The notes under the pieces: model-generated | Database searches by the model: none | What the model was told of the DNA's origin: nothing | Seen by the model: the letters and a program-made list of their open reading frames with translations, nothing else | Assembly (NCBI RefSeq): GCF_003730135.1 | Contig: NZ_RJVO01000003.1 | Location: forward strand, 186,001 to 250,000 | Direction: 5' to 3' | DNA: 64,000 bases | Source of the DNA: Stagnimonas aquatica | GTDB taxonomy: Bacteria; Pseudomonadota; Gammaproteobacteria; Nevskiales; Nevskiaceae | Shown: positions 17,659 through 26,085 of the stretch, piece after piece | Layout: each line of letters begins with the position of its first letter | Position numbering within the stretch: position 1 is the stretch's first letter | Position numbers and translations under genes: made by a program

Positions 17659-18894
17659 ATGAAGAAAACCTCCTATCCCAAGCAGGACATCAAGGTCCTG
17701 CTGCTCGAAGGCGTGTCGCAAACCGCCGTCGAAAGCTTTCGCGCCGCCGGCTACAGCCAGATCGAATTCCACGAGAAGTCGCTGCCCGAGCCGGAACTGA
17801 TCCGCGCCATCGGCGATGCCCACATCGTCGGCATCCGCTCGCGCACCTATCTCACCGCCGAGGTGCTGGAGCAGGCGCGCCGGCTGATGACCATCGGCTG
17901 CTTCTGCATCGGCACCAACCAGGTCGATCTCGAAGCCGCTCAGGCGCGCGGCATTCCGGTGTTCAACGCCCCGTACTCGAACACCCGCAGCGTCGCCGAG
18001 CTGGTGATCGCCGAGGCAATCCTGCTGATGCGCCGCATCCCCGAGAAGAACATGGAGTGCCACCGTGGCGGCTGGAGCAAGTCCGCCAGCGGCAGCTACG
18101 AGGTGCGCGGCAAGACCCTGGGCCTGATCGGCTACGGCCACATCGGCACCCAGGTCGGCGTGCTCGCCGAAGGCCTGGGCATGCGGGTGATCTATCACGA
18201 CATCGAGACCAAGCTCGCACTCGGCAACGCCGGCCCGGCGGCCAGTCTGGGCGAGCTGCTGGAGCGCAGCGACATCGTCAGCCTGCATGTGCCGGAAACC
18301 CCCAGCACCAAGTGGATGATCGGCGCGCCCGAGCTGAAGAAGATGAAGCGTGGCAGCCTGCTCATCAATGCCTCGCGCGGCACCGTGGTGGACATCGAGG
18401 CGCTGGCCGAGGCGCTGCGCAGCAAGCACTTGGGCGGCGCTGCCATCGACGTGTTCCCGGTCGAGCCCAAGGGCAATGCCGACCCCTTCGTCTCGCCGCT
18501 GATCGGCATGGACAACGTCATCCTCACTCCGCACGTCGGCGGCAGCACGCTGGAAGCGCAGGAGAACATCGGCATCGAGGTCGCCGCCAAGCTGGTGCGC
18601 TACAGCGACAACGGCAGCACCCTGTCGGCGGTGAACTTCCCTGAAGTCTCGCTGCCGGAGCACCCGAGCAGCCGCCGCCTGCTGCACATCCACCGCAACG
18701 TGCCGGGCATGCTCTCGCGCATCAACGAGGTGTTCTCCAGCGGCGAGGTCAACATCGACGCCCAGTACCTGCAGACCACGGGCCAGGTCGGTTACGTGGT
18801 GATCGACGTCAACGCCAACGAGACCCAGGCGCAGGCGTTCAAGGACGGCCTGGCGGCGATCCCCGGTACCTTGCGAACGCGGCTGCTGTACTGA
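17659..18894 (+). CDS. serA: D-3-phosphoglycerate dehydrogenase
   Basis: SerA oxidises 3-phosphoglycerate to 3-phosphohydroxypyruvate with NAD+, the first step of serine biosynthesis. The 411 residues show the substrate-domain start (QDIKVLLLEGVSQTAVESF), the Rossmann motif GLIGYGHIGTQVG, NASRGTVVDIEAL, the catalytic His in TPHVGGSTLEAQ, and a C-terminal ACT domain (HIHRNVPGMLSRINEVF) that binds serine for feedback inhibition in the E. coli enzyme. The length matches the short E. coli form. ATG 17659 (MKKTSYPK) is chosen over upstream codons because it matches the usual SerA N-terminus. Confidence 0.95.
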   Translation: MKKTSYPKQDIKVLLLEGVSQTAVESFRAAGYSQIEFHEKSLPEPELIRAIGDAHIVGIRSRTYLTAEVLEQARRLMTIGCFCIGTNQVDLEAAQARGIPVFNAPYSNTRSVAELVIAEAILLMRRIPEKNMECHRGGWSKSASGSYEVRGKTLGLIGYGHIGTQVGVLAEGLGMRVIYHDIETKLALGNAGPAASLGELLERSDIVSLHVPETPSTKWMIGAPELKKMKRGSLLINASRGTVVDIEALAEALRSKHLGGAAIDVFPVEPKGNADPFVSPLIGMDNVILTPHVGGSTLEAQENIGIEVAAKLVRYSDNGSTLSAVNFPEVSLPEHPSSRRLLHIHRNVPGMLSRINEVFSSGEVNIDAQYLQTTGQVGYVVIDVNANETQAQAFKDGLAAIPGTLRTRLLY

Positions 18895-19028
18895 GGGCCA
18901 CCGCGCCGGGCGGGGTCTGGCGGGGCGTGGGCGGCGCGGTTTAAACCTTTCGCCGCCCCGGCTACTCCAAGCGCGGTAGCGCTTGGCCCCGCACCGGGGT
19001 CGGCAAGCCCATTCTCACCGGACCTCTC

Positions 19029-21221
19029 ATGCGACTCCGTACTCCCCTGACGCTGGTCGGCGCCCTGGCGCTGACCGCCTGCGCGCACACTCCGCCCCAG
19101 AATGCCTCGGCCAGCCCGGCCGTGGCCGAAACCAGCCCGCCCGCCGTGAGCAATCCTTTCTTCAGTCCCAGCACGCTGCCCTATCTGCTGCCGCCGTTCG
19201 ACAAGATCACCGACGCCGACTACGCGCCGGCCTTCGAGCAGGGCATGGCCGAACAGCAGGCCGAGATCGCCGCCATCGCCGGCAATCCGGCGGCGCCGAC
19301 GGTGGAGAACACCCTGGTGGCGATGGAGAAGTCCGGGCAGTTGCTCAACCGCGTTTCGGCGGTGTTCTTCTACCTCGCCGGCACCGATGCCAACCCGACG
19401 ATCCAGAAGCTGCAGGCGGAGCTGGCCCCCAAGCTGTCCGCGCACCGCGACGGCATCTACCTCAACGCCGCGCTCTACGCCCGCGTCAAGGCGCTCTACG
19501 AGAGCCGCGCGAGTCTGGGTCTCGACGCCGAAACCCTGCGCCTGGTCGAGCGCACGCACACCGATTTCGTGCGCGCCGGCGCCAATCTCGCCGAGGCCGA
19601 CAAGGCCAAGTTGCGCACCATCAACGAGCAGTTGTCCTCGCTGACCACCCGCTTCCAGCAGAACAACCTGAAGGAAACCAATGCGCGGGCCGTGGTGGTG
19701 GACGATGTCGCCGAGCTGGACGGCCTGTCTTCCGAGGCCATTGCCACCGCCGCCGAAGCGGCGAAGGCGCGCGGGCTGGAAGGCAAATACCTGCTGACCC
19801 TGCTCAACACCAGCGGTCAGCCGCCGCTGGCCAGCCTCAAGAACCGTGCCCTGCGCGAGCGCCTGTACCGGGCCTCGCTGGCGCGCGGCACCCAGGGCGG
19901 CGAGTTCGACAACCGGGGCGTGATCGCCAGCCTGGTGCAGTTGCGCGCCGAACGCGCGCGCCTGCTCGGCTACCCCACCCATGCCGACTACGTGCTCGAA
20001 GACGAGACCGCCGGCAGTGCCAAGGCGGTCAACCAGCGCCTGGCGCAACTGGCGCCGGCGGCGGTCGCCAACGCCCGCAAGGAAGCCCAGGCCTTGCAGA
20101 AGCTGATCGACAAGCAGAAGGGCGGCTTCAAGCTCGCCGCCTGGGACTGGGCCTACTACACCGAGAAGCAGCGCAAGGCGCTCTACGACTTCGACGAGTC
20201 GCAGATGAAGCCCTACCTCGAACTCGACCGGGTGCTGGAAGACGGCGTGTTCTACGCCGCCAACCGCCTCTACGGCCTCAGCTTCAAGCGCCGCACCGAT
20301 CTGCCGACTTACGGACCGGACGTGCGCGTCTACGAGGTGTTCAACGCCGATGGCACGCCGCTGGCGCTGTTCCTGGGCGACTTCTACGCCCGCTCCAGCA
20401 AGCGCGGTGGCGCCTGGATGTCGAGCTTCGTCGATCAGTCGAAGCTGATGGGCACCAAGCCGGTGGTCACCAACAACCTCAACATCCCGAAGCCGCCGGC
20501 CGGCCAGCCGACGCTGCTCACCTGGGACGAGGTGACCACGATGTTCCATGAGTTCGGTCACGCCCTGCACGGCATGTTCTCCGACGTGCAGTACCCGAGC
20601 TTCTCCGGCACCAACGTGCCGCGCGACTTCGTCGAGTACCCCTCGCAGGTCAACGAGATGTGGGCCGACGACCCCGAGATCCTGGCGCACTACGCCAAGC
20701 ACTGGCAGACCGGTGAGACCATGCCCAAGGCCCTGGTGGAGAAGGTGAAGGCCAGCAGCAAGTTCAACCAGGGCTTCGCCACCACCGAGTACCTGGGCGC
20801 GGCGCTGCTGGATCAGTCCTGGCACCAGCTCGCACCGGAGCAGACGCCGGAGGCCGAGGGCGTGCTCGGCTTCGAGGCGGCGGCGCTGAAGAAGGCCGGC
20901 GTCGATTTCGCCGCCGTGCCGCCGCGCTACCGCAGCGGCTATTTCTCGCACATCTTCGCCGGCGGCTATTCGGCCGGTTACTACGCCTACATCTGGAGCG
21001 AGGTGCTGGATGCCGACACCGTCGAGTGGTTCAAGGAGCAGGGCGGCCTGAAGCGCGAGAACGGCGACTGGTTCCGCGCCAAGCTGCTGTCGCGCGGCGG
21101 TAGCGCCGACGCCATGCAGTTGTTCCGCGAGTTCCGTGGCCGCGATGCCGACATCCAGCCGCTGCTGGTGCGGCGTGGCCTGGACGCCGCCGCGAGCGGC
21201 AAGAAGAAAGCCACGCCCTGA
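19029..21221 (+). CDS. dcp: M3-family metallopeptidase, Dcp-like lipoprotein
   Basis: Peptidyl-dipeptidase Dcp removes dipeptides from the C-terminus of peptides using zinc. The 730-residue protein has the zinc-binding motif FHEFGHALHG near residue 507 with the downstream glutamate helix (YPSQVNEMWADD), and the M3 C-terminal region YFSHIFAGGYSAGYYAYIWSEVLD. Unlike cytoplasmic Dcp it starts with a lipoprotein signal peptide, TLVGALALTAC, so it should be anchored in the envelope and act on periplasmic peptides. A strong terminator follows. Confidence 0.92.
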   Translation: MRLRTPLTLVGALALTACAHTPPQNASASPAVAETSPPAVSNPFFSPSTLPYLLPPFDKITDADYAPAFEQGMAEQQAEIAAIAGNPAAPTVENTLVAMEKSGQLLNRVSAVFFYLAGTDANPTIQKLQAELAPKLSAHRDGIYLNAALYARVKALYESRASLGLDAETLRLVERTHTDFVRAGANLAEADKAKLRTINEQLSSLTTRFQQNNLKETNARAVVVDDVAELDGLSSEAIATAAEAAKARGLEGKYLLTLLNTSGQPPLASLKNRALRERLYRASLARGTQGGEFDNRGVIASLVQLRAERARLLGYPTHADYVLEDETAGSAKAVNQRLAQLAPAAVANARKEAQALQKLIDKQKGGFKLAAWDWAYYTEKQRKALYDFDESQMKPYLELDRVLEDGVFYAANRLYGLSFKRRTDLPTYGPDVRVYEVFNADGTPLALFLGDFYARSSKRGGAWMSSFVDQSKLMGTKPVVTNNLNIPKPPAGQPTLLTWDEVTTMFHEFGHALHGMFSDVQYPSFSGTNVPRDFVEYPSQVNEMWADDPEILAHYAKHWQTGETMPKALVEKVKASSKFNQGFATTEYLGAALLDQSWHQLAPEQTPEAEGVLGFEAAALKKAGVDFAAVPPRYRSGYFSHIFAGGYSAGYYAYIWSEVLDADTVEWFKEQGGLKRENGDWFRAKLLSRGGSADAMQLFREFRGRDADIQPLLVRRGLDAAASGKKKATP

Positions 21222-21243
21222 GCTCAGCACGGGCAGTGACCAA

Positions 21244-21275
21244 CCCCGCGTCCACACCGGACGCGGGGTTTTTTT
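21244..21275 (+). terminator. Rho-independent terminator after dcp
   Basis: A perfect 10-bp stem, CCCCGCGTCC (21244-21253) with GGACGCGGGG (21259-21268), with a five-base loop, is followed by seven T residues. It starts 22 bases after the dcp stop. Confidence 0.95.
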
Positions 21276-21297
21276 CTTGGTCATCAACCGATGGAAA

Positions 21298-21322
21298 CCC
21301 CTCTCCCCTCGTGGGAGAGGGG
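21298..21322. repeat. REP-like palindromic repeat (copy 1)
   Basis: A 10-bp inverted repeat, CCCCTCTCCC and GGGAGAGGGG around CTCGT, is followed by a further GGGGAGAGGG run. Short C/T and G/A-rich hairpins of this kind are scattered between genes in many proteobacterial genomes. A related hairpin lies at 44652-44675. Confidence 0.55.
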
Positions 21323-21481
21323 CAGGGGAGAGGGGGCGAGCGCAGCGAGTATTCGGGCGGGTCATCGTCCCGCGCCCGGTTCGGGCAGAGCCGCGACAAT
21401 CCGCTTGAAAAGCGCCGCGCCTCCGCCCACGCTGTGGGAGCCGGCATGCCGCCGGCGTTTGTTCCCTCGAAGTCGCCGCGC

Positions 21482-22318
21482 ATGGCCAAGTCCGCTCCCA
21501 CCGATCCCTATCGCGGCAAGACCGTGCTCATTACCGGGGCCTCCAGCGGCATCGGCGAGGAGGCCGCGAAGCAACTGGCCGCGCGCGGTGCCCGCCTGCT
21601 GCTGGTGGCCCGTCGCGAGGACGAGTTGCGCCGGGTGCAGCAGGCCATCGGCGCCGCCGGTGGCTCCGCGCGCATCTATCCCTGCAATCTTTCCGAGCCG
21701 GCCGAGGTCGACGCCCTGGTGGCGCGCCTGCGCCAGGAGCTGGTCAGCCTGGATGTGCTGGTCAACAACGCCGGCCGCTCGATCCGCCGGCCGCTGCTGG
21801 ACAGCCTGGACCGGCCGCACGACTTCGAGCGCACCATCCAGCTCAACTACCTGGCGGTGGTGCGCCTGACCTTGGGACTGCTGCCGCTGCTGCTGGCGCA
21901 GGGCGAGGGCCAGGTCATCAACATCTCCAGCGTCGCGGCGCTGATGACCACGCCGCGCTTCGCCGCCTACCAGGCCAGCAAGGCGGCGCTGGATGCCTTC
22001 TCGCGCTCGCTGCGCATCGAGTTGGCCGAGAAAGGTCTGCATGTCACCAGCATCAACTACCCGCTGGTGAAGACGGCGATGACCGCGCCCACCGCGATCT
22101 ACAAGTACCTGCCGCAGATGGAGGTCGCTGCCGCCGCCGCCTGGATCGTCGAGGCCATCGCCGAGCGCCCGGCGCGACGCACCACGGCGCTGGCGCTGGG
22201 CTTCCAGCTCGCGACCGTGGCAATGCCGGCGCCGGCCCTGCGGCTGCTCGCCGGGTTCTACCGGCGGCGGCTGGAAAAACTGCGCGACAAGTTGAACGCG
22301 GCCGGAGAGTCGGCATGA
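21482..22318 (+). CDS. Short-chain dehydrogenase/reductase
   Basis: The 278-residue protein is a classical SDR: cofactor motif TGASSGIG (18-25), NNAG (95-98), catalytic serine in NISSVAAL (147-154) and YQASK with Tyr 163 and Lys 167. Arginines after the first strand (VARREDELRR) favour NADPH. The C-terminal 40 residues form a hydrophobic and then basic segment (LRLLAGFYRRRLEKL) that may associate with the membrane, as in lipid-metabolising SDRs. Its stop overlaps the patatin start by ATGA, suggesting joint work on a lipid substrate. Confidence 0.9.
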   Translation: MAKSAPTDPYRGKTVLITGASSGIGEEAAKQLAARGARLLLVARREDELRRVQQAIGAAGGSARIYPCNLSEPAEVDALVARLRQELVSLDVLVNNAGRSIRRPLLDSLDRPHDFERTIQLNYLAVVRLTLGLLPLLLAQGEGQVINISSVAALMTTPRFAAYQASKAALDAFSRSLRIELAEKGLHVTSINYPLVKTAMTAPTAIYKYLPQMEVAAAAAWIVEAIAERPARRTTALALGFQLATVAMPAPALRLLAGFYRRRLEKLRDKLNAAGESA

Positions 22319-23274
22319 AGAAGTCCAGTGAGAAGAAGTCGGCCGAGGTCGCCGCGCCAGTGCCGCCGCCGCCGACCGCGCCGCGCGAGGTGATCGGCCT
22401 GGCCTTGGGTAGCGGTTCCGCGCGCGGCTGGGCGCACATCGGGGTGATCCAGGAGCTGGAGGCAATGGGCGTGCGGCCGGAGGTGGTGGCCGGCACCTCG
22501 ATAGGCGCGCTGGTCGGTGCGGTGTATGTCTCCGGCCAGTTGGCGGAATTCGCCGACTGGGTGCGCAAGCTCAACGTCCGCGACGTGGTGGGGCTGATGG
22601 ACTTCACCCTCTCCGGCGGCGTGATGAAGGGCGAGAAGCTGTTCGGCTACTTCAACGACCACCACCCGAATCCCGACATCGAGACGCTCAGCCAGCGCTT
22701 CGTCAGCGTCGCCACCGAGATGCGCAGCGGTCGCGAGATCTGGATCGACCACGGCCCGGTGCTGAGCGCGGCGCGGGCGTCCTGCGCGCTGCCGGGGGTG
22801 ATCTCGCCGGTGATGTACGAGGAGCGCTGGATGCTCGACGGCGGCCTGGTCAATCCGGTGCCGGTGTCGGCCTGCCGGGCGCTGGGGGCGGACGTGGTGA
22901 TCGCCGTCAACCTCAACACCCAGTTGGTGGGCGCGCACCTGTCCAATGCCGGCCGCGAGGAGGCCGAGCGCGAGGCGCACGACAGGAGCGAAACCCCCGA
23001 GCGCAGCTTCTGGAGCCGGGTGATGGCGCGCTTCCAGGGTGATGGCCAGCACCCCAGCTTCTTCGACGTGATCGCCGCCAGCGTCAACATCATGCAGGAC
23101 CGCATCACCCGCAGCCGCATGGCCGGCGATCCGCCGGAAATCACCCTGATCCCGCACCTGGAGGACTTCGCGCTGATGGACTTCCACCGCGCCAACGAGG
23201 CCATCGAGGAGGGGCGGCGGCTGGTGCAGCGCCATGAGGCCGAGATCCGCGCCTGGACGCGCGGCCGCACCTGA
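22315..23274 (+). CDS. Patatin-like phospholipase (RssA-type)
   Basis: Patatin-fold enzymes are serine lipid acyl hydrolases. The 319-residue protein has the oxyanion loop GSGSARGWAHIGV (32-44), the nucleophile motif GTSIG (60-64) with Ser 62, and the dyad aspartate in LDGGLVNPVP near 178. This matches the bacterial RssA/YchK branch. No signal peptide is present, so it is cytoplasmic or peripheral. The start overlaps the SDR stop. The substrate is not known. Confidence 0.9.
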   Translation: MKKSSEKKSAEVAAPVPPPPTAPREVIGLALGSGSARGWAHIGVIQELEAMGVRPEVVAGTSIGALVGAVYVSGQLAEFADWVRKLNVRDVVGLMDFTLSGGVMKGEKLFGYFNDHHPNPDIETLSQRFVSVATEMRSGREIWIDHGPVLSAARASCALPGVISPVMYEERWMLDGGLVNPVPVSACRALGADVVIAVNLNTQLVGAHLSNAGREEAEREAHDRSETPERSFWSRVMARFQGDGQHPSFFDVIAASVNIMQDRITRSRMAGDPPEITLIPHLEDFALMDFHRANEAIEEGRRLVQRHEAEIRAWTRGRT

Positions 23275-23372
23275 GCCGTCCGGCGCCGGCTGGCGCCCGC
23301 GCGGGCAAGCCGGCACTATCGCGCCGCCGCCACTGATGGCGGCCGCCCAAGTCCCTCCACAGCCCGGCCCCC

Positions 23373-24233
23373 GTGTCCAGACGCCGCTCCCCGTTCCGCC
23401 CCCTGCGCTGGCTGCTCCGGCTGCTGCTGGTGCTGCTGGCCGTGCTACTGCTGCCGGTGCTGGCGCTGAAATGGCTGCCGCCGCCGACCACCGCCTTCAT
23501 GCTGCAAAGCGAGGTGCGGCCGGTGCAGTACCAGTGGGTGCCGATGGAGCGCATCGCCAAGGTGGCCGGGCAGGCGGTGATTGCGGCGGAAGACCAGAAG
23601 TTTCCGCTGCACTCCGGCTTCGATCTGGAGGCGATCAAGAAGGCGCAGGCGCACAACCGCAAGTCCAGGCGCATCCGTGGCGCCTCCACCATCAGCCAGC
23701 AGACCGCCAAGAACCTGTTCCTGTGGCCGGGCGGCGGCTATTTCCGCAAGGGCATCGAGGCGGTCTACACCTTGTTGCTGGAAACGCTCTGGGGCAAGGA
23801 GCGCATCCTTGAGGTCTACCTCAACGTCGCCGAGTTCGGGCCGGGCATCTACGGTGTCGAGGCGGCTTCGCAGCGCTACTTCGGCAAGCCGGCCGCCAAA
23901 CTCAGCGCCGCCGAGGCGGCGCGGCTGGCGGCGGTGCTGCCCAGCCCGCGCCGCTGGAGCGTCAGCAAGCCCGGCCCCTATGTGCAGAAGCGCGCGGCCT
24001 GGGTGCTGCGGCAGATGGGCTACGGGCAGCGCGCCCGTCTCGCCGCCGAACCGGAGCCGGAGCCACCGGCGGATTCGGACCCGGACTCAGACCCGGACCC
24101 GGCCTCCGAGGCAGCGGCGCGGCCGCCGACCGTGCCGGAACAGCAAAGCCAGGCGCCCGAGGGCGCCGAGTCGACGGTACCAGCCGCCGAGGGCGCCGCT
24201 CCGCAGCCGGTCCCGGTACCGACGGAACCCTGA
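23373..24233 (+). CDS. mtgA: Monofunctional peptidoglycan glycosyltransferase
   Basis: MtgA polymerises lipid II into glycan strands in the periplasm. The 286-residue protein has one N-terminal membrane helix (LLRLLLVLLAVLLLPVLAL, 14-32) and the GT51 motifs: AAEDQKFPLH with catalytic Glu 73, RGASTISQQTAKNLFLW, KERILEVYLNVAEFGPGIYGVEAAS and RLAAVLPSP. The GTG start is supported by the membrane anchor that follows. The catalytic domain ends near residue 222, and the last 60 residues are an acidic, proline-rich tail with Asp-Pro and Glu-Pro repeats that usual MtgA proteins lack. Confidence 0.93.
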   Translation: MSRRRSPFRPLRWLLRLLLVLLAVLLLPVLALKWLPPPTTAFMLQSEVRPVQYQWVPMERIAKVAGQAVIAAEDQKFPLHSGFDLEAIKKAQAHNRKSRRIRGASTISQQTAKNLFLWPGGGYFRKGIEAVYTLLLETLWGKERILEVYLNVAEFGPGIYGVEAASQRYFGKPAAKLSAAEAARLAAVLPSPRRWSVSKPGPYVQKRAAWVLRQMGYGQRARLAAEPEPEPPADSDPDSDPDPASEAAARPPTVPEQQSQAPEGAESTVPAAEGAAPQPVPVPTEP

Positions 24234-24252
24234 GTCTGCGATTCCGCCCGGC

Positions 24253-24834
24253 TCAGTTGCCGGACGGAGGTGTTGCCAGCGGCGCGGTGGCCGGGTCGGG
24301 CAGGGCTTCGGGTTCGATGGCCTGGGGCAGTTCCACAGGGCCGGGCAGCGGCTCCGCCGGGATCACCGCCTGGGTGCTGATCCTCGGTTCGCAATTGCAG
24401 ACCTCGGTGCCCTTGTCGAACACCACCCGCCACTCGCCCGGGGCTTCCAGACGCCAGATGGTGTTGAAGCGGGCGATGGTCTTGCCGCTGGCATCGCGCA
24501 CCGGGCCGCTGCTGAGCGCGAGGTTGCCGCTGGCGGCGACCTCGACCACGCTCGGTTCCCAGGAGAACGGTGCCTGCGGTCCCTCGAAGTAGGGCTTCCA
24601 GGCCTGGGCGACCCGCTGCTTGCCACGGGTGGCGCTGTCGCCCTCGAAGAAGATCGCGTCTTCGGCGAGGAAGCGGGTGAAGGCCGCGAAGTCGCGGTTG
24701 GCCATGGTCTGGGCGAAGGCGCGCTCGGTCTCCCGCACCTGGTCGGGGAGGAAGTAGGCCGTGGACTTGGGCGCGCTGGCGCAGGCGCTGAGCAGCGAGG
24801 CGGCAAGCAGCGCGCCGGGGAGCAGACGGGTCAT
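24253..24834 (-). CDS. NTF2-like (DUF4440) lipoprotein
   Basis: The 193-residue protein has a lipoprotein signal (LLAASLLSAC) and an NTF2-like cone domain: ETERAFAQTMANRDFAAFTRFLAEDAIFF near the start, then SSGPVRD and a WRLEAPGEWRVVFDKG strand. Members of this superfamily include ketosteroid-isomerase-like enzymes and many binding proteins; no catalytic residue can be assigned here. The C-terminal 40 residues are proline-rich. It follows the extended SDR gene by 30 bases in the same orientation. Confidence 0.78.
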   Translation of the reverse strand: MTRLLPGALLAASLLSACASAPKSTAYFLPDQVRETERAFAQTMANRDFAAFTRFLAEDAIFFEGDSATRGKQRVAQAWKPYFEGPQAPFSWEPSVVEVAASGNLALSSGPVRDASGKTIARFNTIWRLEAPGEWRVVFDKGTEVCNCEPRISTQAVIPAEPLPGPVELPQAIEPEALPDPATAPLATPPSGN

Positions 24835-24864
24835 GGCGGAGATCGGCAGTTGCGGGTTGGAAGT

Positions 24865-25923
24865 TCAGCGCTTCTTGAGGATGCCGTCGTCGAGCATCTG
24901 CTGGAAGTGCTCGGCGAGGGTGGTTTCCACCGGCCGGAACTGCAGGCCGAGATCCTTGCGGGTGTAGCTGTTGTCGAACTTCAGCGGCCAGCCGACGTTG
25001 CCGCTGACAAAGCGACGGCTATAGCCCTGCAGCGGCGCCAGCAGCCAGACGATGGGCTTGGGCGCCACCATCAGTGGCCAGCGGTAGCCACGGCCGAAGC
25101 GGGCTTTGAGGATCTGCACGATCTGCCACATGGTCACCGAGGCGGACACCGCGATGTGGCGGCCGCTGGCGCTGGCGGTGTAGCCGGCCTTGATGTGAGC
25201 CAGCGCGACGTCGCGCACGTCCACCAGGCCGAATTCCATGTCCGGCACGCCGCTCATCAGGGTGCCGTCGGCGAGTTCGCGGATGGTGCTCAGGCTGGTG
25301 GAGTCGCTGGCGCTGGTCAGCGAGGGGCCGAGCACCAGGCCGGGATTGATGGTCAGCAGATCCCAGCGCGACTGCGCCTTGGCGATGTCCCAGGCGGCGC
25401 GCTCGGCGGCGACCTTGGAATAGTTGTAGGGCTGGTGATCGACCGTGCTGGTGGTGTTCCAGTAGGCCTCGGTGTAGGTCTTCAGGCCGAGCTGGCTCAT
25501 GTCCACCGCGTCGCCGTAGATCGACACCACGCTGGCGGTGAGCACGATGCGCTTGACGCTGGCGACGCGGTTGGCGGCTTCCAGCACGTTGCGGGTGCCC
25601 ATCACCGCCGGGTCGACGAGATCCTTCTGCGGGTCGTTCAGACCCTTGATGACGAAGGGCGAGGCGGTGTGGAACACCAGCTCGCAGCCCTGCATGGCGG
25701 CGTCGTAGGCGCCCTCGCTGAGCAGATCGGCCTTGAACAGCGTCAGCTTGCCCTTGGCGCCGGCGGCGGCCTTGAGCAGGTGGCCGACCTTGGCCTGGTT
25801 GCCGGGGTCGCGGACCGTGGCGTGGACATCGACGCCGTCCTCCAGCAGGTATTTCACCAGCCAGGAAGCGATGTAGCCGTTGCCGCCGGTGACCAGCACC
25901 GGCTTGGTTTTGTCGATTTGCAT
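24865..25923 (-). CDS. NAD(P)-dependent epimerase/dehydratase (dihydroflavonol-reductase-like)
   Basis: The 352-residue protein is an extended SDR: VLVTGGNGYIASWLV (9-23), HTASPFVIKG, and the catalytic Ser and YNYSK segment (SKVAAERAAWD follows). It resembles the dihydroflavonol-4-reductase/cinnamoyl-CoA-reductase branch, which in bacteria covers many carbonyl reductases of unknown substrate. No operon partner reveals the pathway; the NTF2-like lipoprotein lies directly downstream. It is divergent from the S8 protease gene. Confidence 0.85.
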   Translation of the reverse strand: MQIDKTKPVLVTGGNGYIASWLVKYLLEDGVDVHATVRDPGNQAKVGHLLKAAAGAKGKLTLFKADLLSEGAYDAAMQGCELVFHTASPFVIKGLNDPQKDLVDPAVMGTRNVLEAANRVASVKRIVLTASVVSIYGDAVDMSQLGLKTYTEAYWNTTSTVDHQPYNYSKVAAERAAWDIAKAQSRWDLLTINPGLVLGPSLTSASDSTSLSTIRELADGTLMSGVPDMEFGLVDVRDVALAHIKAGYTASASGRHIAVSASVTMWQIVQILKARFGRGYRWPLMVAPKPIVWLLAPLQGYSRRFVSGNVGWPLKFDNSYTRKDLGLQFRPVETTLAEHFQQMLDDGILKKR

Positions 25924-26085
25924 GGAGGGCTCAGGTCAACCGCGTAAGGGCGCGGTCGTTGCTTCTATGTTGCCGGAAATTGGCCCGTTCCGTGCCTGTA
26001 CGGCCCACATCCGGCGGGGAAAATTCCCTCTGCCATTCTGCGGCCGCCGGCCGCGTCCACGACCGACATGTTGCTAGGAGCGCCG

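Noticed and set aside
21298-21322. Second terminator after dcp
   Set aside because: The hairpin is strong but has no T-run; it fits a scattered REP-like repeat better.
18792-21365. An 857-codon open frame on the minus strand across dcp
   Set aside because: It lies opposite a well-conserved M3 peptidase and has no recognisable motif.
23581-25947. A 788-codon forward open frame across mtgA and the two genes after it
   Set aside because: It overlaps mtgA in another frame and the opposite-strand genes. Composition is Arg/Ser-rich at first and then His/Gly/Ala-rich, typical of shadow frames.
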